A stretch of 64,000 nt of DNA, taken from NCBI GenBank assembly GCA_016840095.1, contig JAEOSZ010000006.1, positions 29,200 through 93,199 of the forward strand, given 5' to 3'. Within the stretch, counting starts at the first letter, position 1. Each line of letters opens with the position of its first letter. The position numbers and the translations under genes are program-made. The notes below the pieces were generated by a model that saw nothing but the letters and a program-made list of their open reading frames with translations, ran no database searches and was not told the origin of the DNA. This stretch comes from Candidatus Heimdallarchaeota archaeon (lineage in GTDB: Archaea > Asgardarchaeota > Heimdallarchaeia > Heimdallarchaeales > Heimdallarchaeaceae). Positions 42,961 to 51,461 of the stretch are shown here, one piece after another.

Positions 42961-43446
42961 ATGGAAACTAGTTCCTCTTCTGAAGATACTAAGCTGTTTA
43001 AAGTGATTAGTGTAGATGTTCTTTCAGCTAGTCCGGATATTTTTACAGCAGAAGAGGATAGAAATATGATGGAATATACAGATATTCCTCTATTGAACTT
43101 TGAACTCGAGAATGGTGAAAACTTCTTGATGGCCAATATTCCAGTTTCTATAGCTTTAAACATTTCAAGGATTATTGGGGGAATCGAAGGAAATGATTCT
43201 CGTCTAACATTGGCTGAGCTTATTCCAGAGATCTGTGTAGTTGAAAAGATAATAATTGATTCTATAATTCCCTATTCAAATGCTTACCAAGCAACTGTAG
43301 AACTCAGATTGGAAGGATTTTCAGATGTTCAACATTATCAAATGATTCCAAGTCATGCTACATTGCTAGCCCTTTTAGCTAACGCTGATATCTTTGTATC
43401 AGAGAATATTATTAGAACAACTGATAATTTTGAAGACATGGATTAG
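42961..43446 (+). CDS. Bifunctional nuclease-like (DUF151) protein
   Basis: 161 residues. The core LLNFELENGENFLMANIPVSIALNISRIIGGIEG ... LAELIPEICVVEKIIIDSIIPYSNAYQATVELRLEGFSDVQHYQMIPSHATLLALLANADIFVSENII matches the DUF151/BFN family, found in archaea, bacteria and plants. Nuclease activity has been reported for plant members, but the archaeal role is unknown. A TATA-like AATATATTTTATG lies about 20-30 bases before the ATG, suggesting a leaderless message. Confidence 0.82.
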   Translation: METSSSSEDTKLFKVISVDVLSASPDIFTAEEDRNMMEYTDIPLLNFELENGENFLMANIPVSIALNISRIIGGIEGNDSRLTLAELIPEICVVEKIIIDSIIPYSNAYQATVELRLEGFSDVQHYQMIPSHATLLALLANADIFVSENIIRTTDNFEDMD

Positions 43447-43538
43447 ATGCAAATCTAAGAAATTTTTAAAATTGATAAACTATTTAAGTGGATAAGAAAT
43501 CTACTTTCATCAGTAAAGAACCTAAAGAAAGTGATGCA

Positions 43539-43712
43539 ATGACAGAAGATGAGAAGAATAATCAGATAGAGGAAGAAATAGTTGAAGATGGTACTGAAAT
43601 TGATGATGAAGAATATGAAGGAAGAGATTGGAAAAAGGTTCTTACTGGCGTTTTGTTTGTTTTAATAGTTGTTGTTTTCTGGTATATAATTGAATTTGTA
43701 GCTAGAAATTAG
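43539..43712 (+). CDS. Small acidic tail-anchored membrane protein
   Basis: 57 residues from the ATG at 43539, which has GTGAT upstream (the ORF track starts earlier at a GTG). An acidic N-terminus (EDEKNNQIEEEIVEDGTEIDDEEYEG) is followed by one C-terminal helix (VLTGVLFVLIVVVFWYIIEFVA) with a short basic end, so a tail-anchored protein with a cytosolic acidic domain is likely. Unrecognised. It precedes the ABC transporter operon by about 50 bases. Confidence 0.55.
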   Translation: MTEDEKNNQIEEEIVEDGTEIDDEEYEGRDWKKVLTGVLFVLIVVVFWYIIEFVARN

Positions 43713-43767
43713 AATATCGAGAAACGAAAAATCATTTAAGTGTTCAGTGTATCACTACTTTAGTCCT

Positions 43768-44523
43768 ATGGCAAAAAGTCAGATACAAGTTAGTAATTTA
43801 ATCAAAACATATTCTTCTCGAGCTGAAGAATTAGCTGTGCTACGTGATATAAGTTTTGAAATTGCTAAAGGGGAAGTAGTATGCTTTCTTGGAACTTCTG
43901 GATCAGGAAAAACAACAACCTTAAACCTTCTAGCAGGTATTGATAAACCAACAGCCGGGAAAGTATATTATGACGGCAAAGATATACATGAATGGACTAC
44001 TGACCGATTATTTGAATATAGATTGAAGGAGATTGGTTTCATTTTTCAGGAATTCTATCTTCTTGAACATTTAAACGCTATAGAGAATGTAATGGTTCCC
44101 ATAATTCTAAATGGGGAATCTGAAGAAATAGCTCAGGATCTTGCCCTTGAGTTATTAAATCAAGTGGGATTAGGGAGAAAAGCTCTAAATTTACCCCAAG
44201 AACTAAGTTCTGGAGAAAAACAAAGAGTTTGTGTTGCAAGAGCGATAGTGAATAATCCTTCAGTCCTAATTGCAGATGAGCCAACTGGGACATTAGATAG
44301 CAAAACAGGGGGAGAAATAATGTCACTTTTGTTGCGTCTTGCAAAGAAAAACAAAATGGCAATGATCTATACGACACATGATCCGTATTTTACAAAAATG
44401 GCTTCAAGAATTATTGTTCTTCAAAAAGGAAAAATAATTGAACATAGTCCTGACGATTTTGCAGATATTGGATATGACAAAACTAAGTTTGAGTTCTTGT
44501 TCAAGGGTGAAAAAGATGAATGA
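43768..44523 (+). CDS. ABC transporter ATP-binding protein (MacB/LolD-like)
   Basis: Walker A GTSGSGKTTT, the Q-loop in GFIFQEFYLLEHL, signature LSSGEKQR, Walker B VLIADEPTG and the H-loop THD are all present. The family works with FtsX-type permeases in lipoprotein release, peptide efflux or cell-envelope mechanotransduction. The permease gene overlaps its end. The ATG at 43768 is preferred to the GTG 21 bases upstream; a TATA-like ATTTAAG about 30 bases before suggests a leaderless or near-leaderless message. Confidence 0.93.
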   Translation: MAKSQIQVSNLIKTYSSRAEELAVLRDISFEIAKGEVVCFLGTSGSGKTTTLNLLAGIDKPTAGKVYYDGKDIHEWTTDRLFEYRLKEIGFIFQEFYLLEHLNAIENVMVPIILNGESEEIAQDLALELLNQVGLGRKALNLPQELSSGEKQRVCVARAIVNNPSVLIADEPTGTLDSKTGGEIMSLLLRLAKKNKMAMIYTTHDPYFTKMASRIIVLQKGKIIEHSPDDFADIGYDKTKFEFLFKGEKDE

Positions 44524-47422
44524 ATTAGACAATTACGTAAGTAAAGAGAAACAACAATCCTTTCTAGAACGGGTATTTTCTGGATTTCTATATAATGTTC
44601 AATTGATATTTAAGAATATTAGAAACAGAAAAAAAAGCATGTTAATTATAACAATTGGTTTAGTCTTTTCCTTATCTATTTTATTTACTTCATCCATTTG
44701 GACAGAAACTTCTCAGTTGATAATAGCTGATGATTACATTGAAACACTTGATTATGAGATGTATGTGTCAACTTATCTCACAAACGCCATGGATGCAGTT
44801 TATGCATATACTGTTGATGATTATATTGTTAGACAAGTCGACTGGTATTTCCCAACTGTTGCTTTATTCAACTTTGAAGATAAAGGACCATATTATCGGT
44901 GGTATCCTGAGGAAAATCAAGAGAACATGAGTAACCCTGTATCATTAACATCAGCTCATCTTGTTTCCTCTAGAGCTATTGATAGAATCAAGCTGAATCT
45001 GGAAATAGAAGGTAATGCTAGCTTAAATTCAGGAGAAATAATGATGAGTTATGTCCAGGCTAAGCAATTGGAAGTTATCTACAACAAAACAATTTCTCCA
45101 GGTGATCAAGTAACAGTAGCAGTATCAAGAAGAATTCCCAATACAGATATTGGGGAACACCAAATGAGATTTTACGATATTAATGAAACCATTTTTGCGA
45201 ACTATACGATATCAGGTATTTACAAGTATGTAGGTTATAATACAGTTATTGCTAAGCTCCTTGGGGGACTTGGTAACACAGGTGGGATGCTGTTGGACTC
45301 TATTTTCTTTCCCTTAGAAGACCTAACAGGTATTGATCGATTTATTATTGATTCAAATGGTTTATTACCGAGATTACTAGTTAAAGTTGATGCACAACAA
45401 TTAAGATCGGGAGGTATTGGTCAAATGCCTGACAATCTCCATGCTCTTAGCGAAAGAATACAGATAAGATTCTTCCACGCGTATTGCTATATTCTTTCTC
45501 AAGAAATTCAAACGATGGCTAATGAATATGCAAGAACATTTAGCTCAACTACACTATTTGTGCCTGCGATTGTATCAACACTTTTCCTTACGATCCTAGC
45601 ATCACAGATGACGGTAAAGAAAAGAAAAGAAGAGATAGCTTTTCTGAGATTAAGGGGGGCTGTTAGTGGACAAATAATTGGAATATTCTTTGGTGAATTC
45701 TTGCTAGTAAGTACGTTTTCTCTTATTATAAGTATTGGGACGGGTATTTTAATGGCAGCACTTATTCCGTCATTTGGACATGATGGATTCTTTAGTAAAA
45801 CACTGTTTGTAAGATACTTTGAGTATCTCCAAATATCTCCTTATGATATTGAAATTTACACGGTATTGGTTTTAGGGATATATCTTGGAATGACACTTCT
45901 CAATGTCATCTCATTTGTTCGAAAAGATATTCATGAATCTTTGATTATGACTGTAAGAGGACAACGTCTTCTAGGAATAGGAATAAAAGTTGGCGCTTTT
46001 GTTCTAACTTTAGCAGGTTTCATCTTTTTAGTAGTAGACTATACAAATATAGCTAAAAACAGCTATAGCTTTGGTTTCAACACAATAGGAGCGAGCACAA
46101 ATGCTCTCTTAGCTTTCATTGCGGTAATTTTCTTCATCAGTTACTTTGTTTCAGTTGGAGTTAATTATTTACTTAAAACGCTTAAGAAACTCCATAGTTT
46201 TATTTTTAAACAAAACTCTTTCTTGATTCATAAAAATATCAAACGACATACTAAAAGCTTGAAAGATTTGACTTTCTTCCTGATTCTAATAATCTGTTTG
46301 TTAACTACATTTGTTACTATTCGATCAACAACTATGGAGAACATTGTTCTCGAAGATGCTTATAGAAGAGGTTCTGATATTAGAATAGATTCTTTCATTC
46401 CTGTAAATATCACAGAATATGAAGAGTATCTCGGATCAATTGAAGGCATAGATAAGATAGTTGGTTTCCAATCAATCAACGCAATTGTTGGTTCTCAGCA
46501 TGTAGATGTTTATGGTGTTGACCCTCTAAAATTCCTAGAAGTCGGTAGATGGACGGACAATAGCTTTGCAGATACGAGTCCAGAAACAGCTTTAACTACT
46601 CTAGCAGAAGGTGAGTCAAACATAATCTTAAGTGACTACATTGTTGAAAGATTGGAATTTGCAGTTGGAGAAAATATGTCTGTGACAGACTTTAGAGGCG
46701 GTCCATTCACGATGCAATTCAATGTTTCATCTATGATAAAGTCTGCTCCAGGTTTGGGAATAGCACATGGGTATGACCCTAAAATGAACAGAGAAAATTT
46801 TGAATGGGTGCTACTCAAAGAAGAAGTTTTTGTCAATGAATTAGACATACACAATGGAACACTATTTCTAGCAACAGCCGAAGAAGGTGCAGATTTAAAT
46901 CAAATTAAGGAAGAAATAGAGGAGCTTTATCCATTAATGACAGTAAATCCTGAATTGATAAATCCTGATTATATCGGATATTTCATAATAAAATACCTAC
47001 CACATATTTCAATTACATTGTTAATTGGGTCAGTAATACTAAATGCAATCGGAGTAATATATGTTCTAATATCGACTGACTTCATATTGGGACAAAGACG
47101 ACAAGAATATGCAGTCATTTTAGCTTTAGGAGGAAACCAAGGAAAGATTCGGAGAATGCTAGTTGGTGAAATTGCAATTTTCCTAGTATCCACATTGTTA
47201 GTTGGTATTCCTTTAGGTATATTGAGTTCACTATTAGCTTTGACTTTCTTGAAACCACTCTTAATTCCGCATGAAGTTATATCTATGACAATACATATTG
47301 ATTTCGGACTTCTTGCCATCATGATAGTAACATTATGTGTTGCAGCTTTACTCGGTGTTATACCTATAATAAGAAAGCAGATGAAGTATGAGATTGTTCA
47401 AGAATTGCGAGCAATAGTTTAA
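44516..47422 (+). CDS. FtsX-like ABC permease with two FtsX domains
   Basis: 968 residues. N-terminal helix (SMLIITIGLVFSLSILFTSSIW), a first exterior domain of about 250 residues, the first FtsX domain (TLFVPAIVSTLFLTILASQMTVKKRKEEIAFLRLRGAVSGQIIGIFFGEFLLVS), a middle helical pair, a second exterior domain and a C-terminal FtsX domain (ILGQRRQEYAVILALGGNQGKIRRMLVGEIAIFLVSTLLVGIP). The true start is the ATG at 44516, with GGGTGA 7 bases upstream and an 8-base overlap with the ATPase gene; the ORF track start is 26 codons too early. No periplasmic-type partner is present. Confidence 0.92.
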   Translation: MNELDNYVSKEKQQSFLERVFSGFLYNVQLIFKNIRNRKKSMLIITIGLVFSLSILFTSSIWTETSQLIIADDYIETLDYEMYVSTYLTNAMDAVYAYTVDDYIVRQVDWYFPTVALFNFEDKGPYYRWYPEENQENMSNPVSLTSAHLVSSRAIDRIKLNLEIEGNASLNSGEIMMSYVQAKQLEVIYNKTISPGDQVTVAVSRRIPNTDIGEHQMRFYDINETIFANYTISGIYKYVGYNTVIAKLLGGLGNTGGMLLDSIFFPLEDLTGIDRFIIDSNGLLPRLLVKVDAQQLRSGGIGQMPDNLHALSERIQIRFFHAYCYILSQEIQTMANEYARTFSSTTLFVPAIVSTLFLTILASQMTVKKRKEEIAFLRLRGAVSGQIIGIFFGEFLLVSTFSLIISIGTGILMAALIPSFGHDGFFSKTLFVRYFEYLQISPYDIEIYTVLVLGIYLGMTLLNVISFVRKDIHESLIMTVRGQRLLGIGIKVGAFVLTLAGFIFLVVDYTNIAKNSYSFGFNTIGASTNALLAFIAVIFFISYFVSVGVNYLLKTLKKLHSFIFKQNSFLIHKNIKRHTKSLKDLTFFLILIICLLTTFVTIRSTTMENIVLEDAYRRGSDIRIDSFIPVNITEYEEYLGSIEGIDKIVGFQSINAIVGSQHVDVYGVDPLKFLEVGRWTDNSFADTSPETALTTLAEGESNIILSDYIVERLEFAVGENMSVTDFRGGPFTMQFNVSSMIKSAPGLGIAHGYDPKMNRENFEWVLLKEEVFVNELDIHNGTLFLATAEEGADLNQIKEEIEELYPLMTVNPELINPDYIGYFIIKYLPHISITLLIGSVILNAIGVIYVLISTDFILGQRRQEYAVILALGGNQGKIRRMLVGEIAIFLVSTLLVGIPLGILSSLLALTFLKPLLIPHEVISMTIHIDFGLLAIMIVTLCVAALLGVIPIIRKQMKYEIVQELRAIV

Positions 47423-47439
47423 GATTTGGTTAGAACAGT

Positions 47440-48564
47440 CTAAGCGAGGAGTAATTCTCCTCTAGCTTTCTCTAGAACTTGTGATACCATAAACTCTTCA
47501 GAATCTTTCCAAGATTGTTCAATAAAGGAATAATTATCTGGATTGAATTCCTTTGTAACAGTTGTGTGAGGATCTAACATCATGATTTGAAGATCAGGGA
47601 ACAATGACCACAAAATATTGAAAAGTTCTAATTTATCTTTAGGTGGTAACAAGATTTTCCACAAGAAACCCCGTTCAGTTTCACGAAAATCTGATTCAAA
47701 CGGCAGAGCTAATTCTCTGAGTAGATATATTATTTTGGACATTGCTCTTTGACTGCAAATTGCTTTGAAAACTAGTTCATCTTCAAGTCCAAAAAATGAT
47801 CTGTCAAATTCCACCAGATAATTTCGAATAACACTCTTGCTAAGGAATTTCTTTCTTCTAGACAAAGTATATTGAGGAACATTAAGTTGTTTAGATAGAA
47901 GTGCGTATTTTTGGGTAGGATCATTTACGAGTTCTTTTAGAATTTGAAAGTCAAGATATTTGAGTTTATTGAGAACATTCTTTGGTTTTTCTCTTGATAT
48001 TTTTTGATAATAATCAAATTTTGGAACATAATCTACAACGTCAATATTTTTTTTCCATAAATCCCATTCAAAAAACCATTTACTGTTAGATCTATTCCAG
48101 TATTTAAGATCAATTCTTGTTTTTATTCCCTGCCCAATTGTTGAAGAGTGGACTATTTCTTCAACTAAATCACTATCAACTAGATAATTCAGAAAGGTAT
48201 TGAAATTATTAAATGAACCAATTGGAATATGAACTTTCAGAAAAATACCTGTGATTCCACCATAGCATCTCTGTCGAACTACTAAATAAGGGTGATAATC
48301 AAGAATTCTCTCTACAATCTGATACTTATCTATGGAATTAATTTTTAAGAGATAGATATGACTTTCTAAGCCTAGAGACTCAGGATGATATTCAGCATGG
48401 AAACTACTAATGATATTCTTCCCTAGAAGTGTATCCATACGCTTTTTTACTGTTGGAGAAGATATCTTGATTTTCTCTGCTAGTTTACTGTATGGTATTA
48501 TAGGATCCTTTAGTATATGCTGAAGTAAAAGGTATTCCTCTTCTCTAAGACTCAATGTGTTCAA
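47440..48564 (-). CDS. Two-module Lrp-like winged-helix regulator
   Basis: 374 residues with two AsnC/Lrp-type HTH units: REEEYLLLQHILKDPIIPYSKLAEKIKISSPTVKKRMDTLLGKNII at the N-terminus and YLDFQILKELVNDPTQKYALLSKQLNVPQYTLSRRKKFL near residue 205. Each is followed by an alpha/beta region of about 100 residues. It converges on the FtsX permease gene with 17 bases between stops. The position next to the transporter suggests, but does not prove, regulation of it. Confidence 0.78.
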   Translation of the reverse strand: MNTLSLREEEYLLLQHILKDPIIPYSKLAEKIKISSPTVKKRMDTLLGKNIISSFHAEYHPESLGLESHIYLLKINSIDKYQIVERILDYHPYLVVRQRCYGGITGIFLKVHIPIGSFNNFNTFLNYLVDSDLVEEIVHSSTIGQGIKTRIDLKYWNRSNSKWFFEWDLWKKNIDVVDYVPKFDYYQKISREKPKNVLNKLKYLDFQILKELVNDPTQKYALLSKQLNVPQYTLSRRKKFLSKSVIRNYLVEFDRSFFGLEDELVFKAICSQRAMSKIIYLLRELALPFESDFRETERGFLWKILLPPKDKLELFNILWSLFPDLQIMMLDPHTTVTKEFNPDNYSFIEQSWKDSEEFMVSQVLEKARGELLLA

Positions 48565-48623
48565 TAGAATCTATGACATAGAGTTAAAAAATATTTGTTT
48601 TAAAAAAAAGAAAGAATGAGCGG

Positions 48624-49499
48624 TTATTTTCTCCTTCTTCTAAGAATTAAACCGCTAGATATAATTGAAAGCACCGCAATTGGAACCAACCACGGAAAGT
48701 CTGTTTCTGTAGGGGTTGGTGTTGTAGGTGGTGGAGGTGGAGGTGGTACATAAAGACCATATCTGACATCAACATCAAAAGCATCTACATAACCATATTG
48801 TTCTCCTGTTGAACGAATTGTAATTTTAAAGTAATCAAACAATCCAGAAGTTGCATTGTAGGCTACGGTAGCATTAAGCTTGAAGTCAGTTATATTTGTT
48901 GGAATGGTAATAGGTAGTTCTCCAGTATCGAAACTTGCCATCAAAGTGGTAAGAGTTGTTTCATTCAACTCAGGAGCAAAAAGATCTAATTTACCATACA
49001 GATAGTCTGCATTATAGACTGAATATAGATCCATATAAGTGATATTACCAATATCTGTCAAATTAAGCATTGATTCCCCAAGCATCAGATTTAGATCAGT
49101 CTGATTAATAAATTGACCAAAAGCACCCAAATAATCTGGTATTTCAGTATAAGTTAATGGTAAAGCTATTGGTAATCCTTGTGGCATAGGGAAATATACA
49201 CCTTCCGAAACCTCAACTGGCAAAAATAAAGTAGTATTTGGAGTTACTATATTTTGAAAGTCAGTTACGGTGTAATTATATCCTGTAGCATTAGTATCTG
49301 TAAATACAATTTTCATAGTTGTATTTGCTTTTAACATCAGGGTATAATCAGTACCATATATACTAAGTTGCTTTAACTCAAATATATAGGTCTTATCAGT
49401 CTCAAACCCCCAGGTTGCATTGGCATTCACAGGTGATATGATTGCCATTGAGAAGATAAGTAAAAGAACCCCGCTTGAGAATATTAAACTTTTTTTCAT
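48624..49499 (-). CDS. Secreted surface protein with C-terminal sorting/anchor-like tail
   Basis: 291 residues: signal peptide (KKSLIFSSGVLLLIFSMAIISPVNANA), a beta-rich exterior region with N-glycosylation sequons, a Pro/Thr linker (PPPPPPPTTPTPTE), one helix (WLVPIAVLSIISSGLIL) and a terminal RRRRK. The linker-helix-Arg arrangement resembles archaeosortase-type or simple C-terminal membrane anchors. GGTGA is close before the ATG, with a hairpin directly upstream. Function unknown. Confidence 0.72.
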   Translation of the reverse strand: MKKSLIFSSGVLLLIFSMAIISPVNANATWGFETDKTYIFELKQLSIYGTDYTLMLKANTTMKIVFTDTNATGYNYTVTDFQNIVTPNTTLFLPVEVSEGVYFPMPQGLPIALPLTYTEIPDYLGAFGQFINQTDLNLMLGESMLNLTDIGNITYMDLYSVYNADYLYGKLDLFAPELNETTLTTLMASFDTGELPITIPTNITDFKLNATVAYNATSGLFDYFKITIRSTGEQYGYVDAFDVDVRYGLYVPPPPPPPTTPTPTETDFPWLVPIAVLSIISSGLILRRRRK

Positions 49500-49509
49500 T
49501 TTATCACCG

Positions 49510-49527
49510 GTTAAGTATCAACTTAAC
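49510..49527. repeat. Perfect inverted repeat just upstream of the surface protein start
   Basis: GTTAAGT-ATCA-ACTTAAC, a perfect 7-base stem with a 4-base loop, flanked by a further TTAAGT copy. It abuts the GGTGA ribosome binding site of the gene that starts at 49499 (minus strand). It could be an operator or an RNA hairpin affecting translation. Confidence 0.55.
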
Positions 49528-49649
49528 TACTTAAATTAGCATATTTTCATTTATATACTATTCCTTAATACTAATTGTCTTATCACTTCGAGAAAACCCG
49601 AACTAGGCTGTTTTGCTTGATTTCAAATTTGCTAACATAAGAGCAGTAT

Positions 49650-51461
49650 TTAATCATCATAAGGTGATTTTTTTATACGAATTTGAGCTAGGGAGATAAT
49701 TTGATTCGCTATTTCTTCATTAATTGAAAGTAGTTTCTTTACATCCCCAACATCTGCATTTGCTATTTTCTCAAGAGTTTTATATTCTCGAAGAAGCTTT
49801 TGAACTTTAACTTTGCCAACACCTCTTATCATTTCGAAAATTGAAGTTTGAGTTTTTTTTGCTCTTAGGTGCTTATGATAGTTAATAGCAAATCTATGTG
49901 ATTCATCTCTAACATTTTGCACTAATTTGAGAACAGATGAGCTTTGGTCGAGTTCAATTGGATCATCAGACCATTCTACAAAAATCTCTTCATTCTTCTT
50001 TGCAATACTGATGATTGGAATAGATAATTCAAGTTTTTGTAAAACTTTGATTGCGACATTAAGTTGTCCTTTCCCACCATCAATAATTAGTAAATCGGGC
50101 TGAGGATCGCTTCCTAATGTTTCAGAAGTATATCTCCTCCCTATCACTTCCTCCATCATAGCATAATCATTTGGGTCGGTATAAGTTTTCCTAATCTTGA
50201 ATCTTCTATATAGTTTCTTCTGTGGGAATCCATTCTCAAAAACCACACAAGAACCAACAGAATCTTCTCCCATAAGCGTTGAGATATCAAAACCATGAAT
50301 TATTTGGGGTATCTTATCTAGTTTAAGAACAGATTTCATATCTTCCAGAACTGTATCAAAAGCCTCTAAATGCTTCAAATCCCTCTTATACTTTTGAAAT
50401 TCATTGTGTGCATTTTTCTCTGCAATATCAATGAGTGATTTCGCGATTTTTGTTTTGAAGGTTCTAATGTTAATCTCTTCAGTTTCTTTGAATCTTTCAA
50501 CAAAATTTGGACCAACTAAAATACTAAATTTCGGTTTCCTTTCACCATAGACCAGTGTTACAATCTCACCAGTTGTTTGAAGTTGAATTTCTTCTTCTTT
50601 TGAAAATATCAAATTTGAGATGTTATTAACACGGTGATTTCTTATTTCTAATTTGCTTAATGCTAAATCACCTTCGAATTCATAATGTCCTAAAACATCT
50701 ATATTTCTTTGATTGGAATGTACATCATCCTTAATGTTCAAGATTGACCTAACTGCTTGAACTAAGTCTCTGAGAGTAGCAGCTTTTTCAAAATTCGATT
50801 CTTGAGATGCTGTCCACATCTCTTCCTCAATGTTATCCAATAAATCAGCCACATCTCCCTTTAGAAAAGAAATAACATTCTTCACTGTTTTTCCATATTC
50901 TTCTTTTGATATTTCATTTTTGTAAGGTGACAAACATCTACCTAACCTGTCTCGCATACACCGAGTGGTCGACCCTTTTTTTGTTAACTGTTTCATCTTT
51001 CTACCACAGTTGCATATTGGAAAGAGTCTTTCTACTAATTTTGCTGTTTGTTTTAGCATAGTATTGTTAGGGAAAGGCCCGAAGTAAACACTCTTTGGTA
51101 CTCTTTCATCAGTTTCACGTGCAAATGAGATTTGGGGATACTCTTCTTCCATAGTAATCCTGATGAGTAAATTGGACTTGTCATCCCTTGATCTACTATT
51201 TAACATCGGAGATAATTGCTTTATTAACTTCATTTCAAGAAGCAGTGCTTCAGGATCACTTCGAGTAATGACCCAATCTACACGGTTTGCTAATTCTTGA
51301 AGTTTATCCTCTTTTCTATCAACTGTTGTTTGAAAATGTTGTTTAACTCTGTTTCGAAGATTCTTAGCTTTTCCTACATAGATTACCTTCTCGTCTTTAT
51401 CTTTGATTAGATAAACCCCAGATTCGGTGGGGATTTCCTCAAGATCAGAAAAAAGACTCAT
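49650..51461 (-). CDS. uvrC: Excinuclease ABC subunit UvrC
   Basis: 603 residues. N-terminal GIY-YIG nuclease (SGVYLIKDKDEKVIYVGKAKNLRNRVKQHF), a Cys cluster (CNCGRKM ... CMRDRLGRC), the UVR motif (IEEEMWTASQESNFEKAATLRDLVQAV), the RNase H-like nuclease (GFDISTLMGEDSVGSCVVFENG, LLIDGGKGQLNVA) and C-terminal helix-hairpin-helix (IRGVGKVKVQKLLREYKTLEKI). It makes both incisions in nucleotide excision repair. It overlaps uvrB by 4 bases. Full-length and apparently intact; of bacterial origin like other archaeal copies. Confidence 0.96.
   Translation of the reverse strand: MSLFSDLEEIPTESGVYLIKDKDEKVIYVGKAKNLRNRVKQHFQTTVDRKEDKLQELANRVDWVITRSDPEALLLEMKLIKQLSPMLNSRSRDDKSNLLIRITMEEEYPQISFARETDERVPKSVYFGPFPNNTMLKQTAKLVERLFPICNCGRKMKQLTKKGSTTRCMRDRLGRCLSPYKNEISKEEYGKTVKNVISFLKGDVADLLDNIEEEMWTASQESNFEKAATLRDLVQAVRSILNIKDDVHSNQRNIDVLGHYEFEGDLALSKLEIRNHRVNNISNLIFSKEEEIQLQTTGEIVTLVYGERKPKFSILVGPNFVERFKETEEINIRTFKTKIAKSLIDIAEKNAHNEFQKYKRDLKHLEAFDTVLEDMKSVLKLDKIPQIIHGFDISTLMGEDSVGSCVVFENGFPQKKLYRRFKIRKTYTDPNDYAMMEEVIGRRYTSETLGSDPQPDLLIIDGGKGQLNVAIKVLQKLELSIPIISIAKKNEEIFVEWSDDPIELDQSSSVLKLVQNVRDESHRFAINYHKHLRAKKTQTSIFEMIRGVGKVKVQKLLREYKTLEKIANADVGDVKKLLSINEEIANQIISLAQIRIKKSPYDD

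Noticed and set aside
46969-47322. 117-residue minus-strand ORF inside the FtsX permease
   Set aside because: A shadow of the hydrophobic FtsX domain on the other strand.
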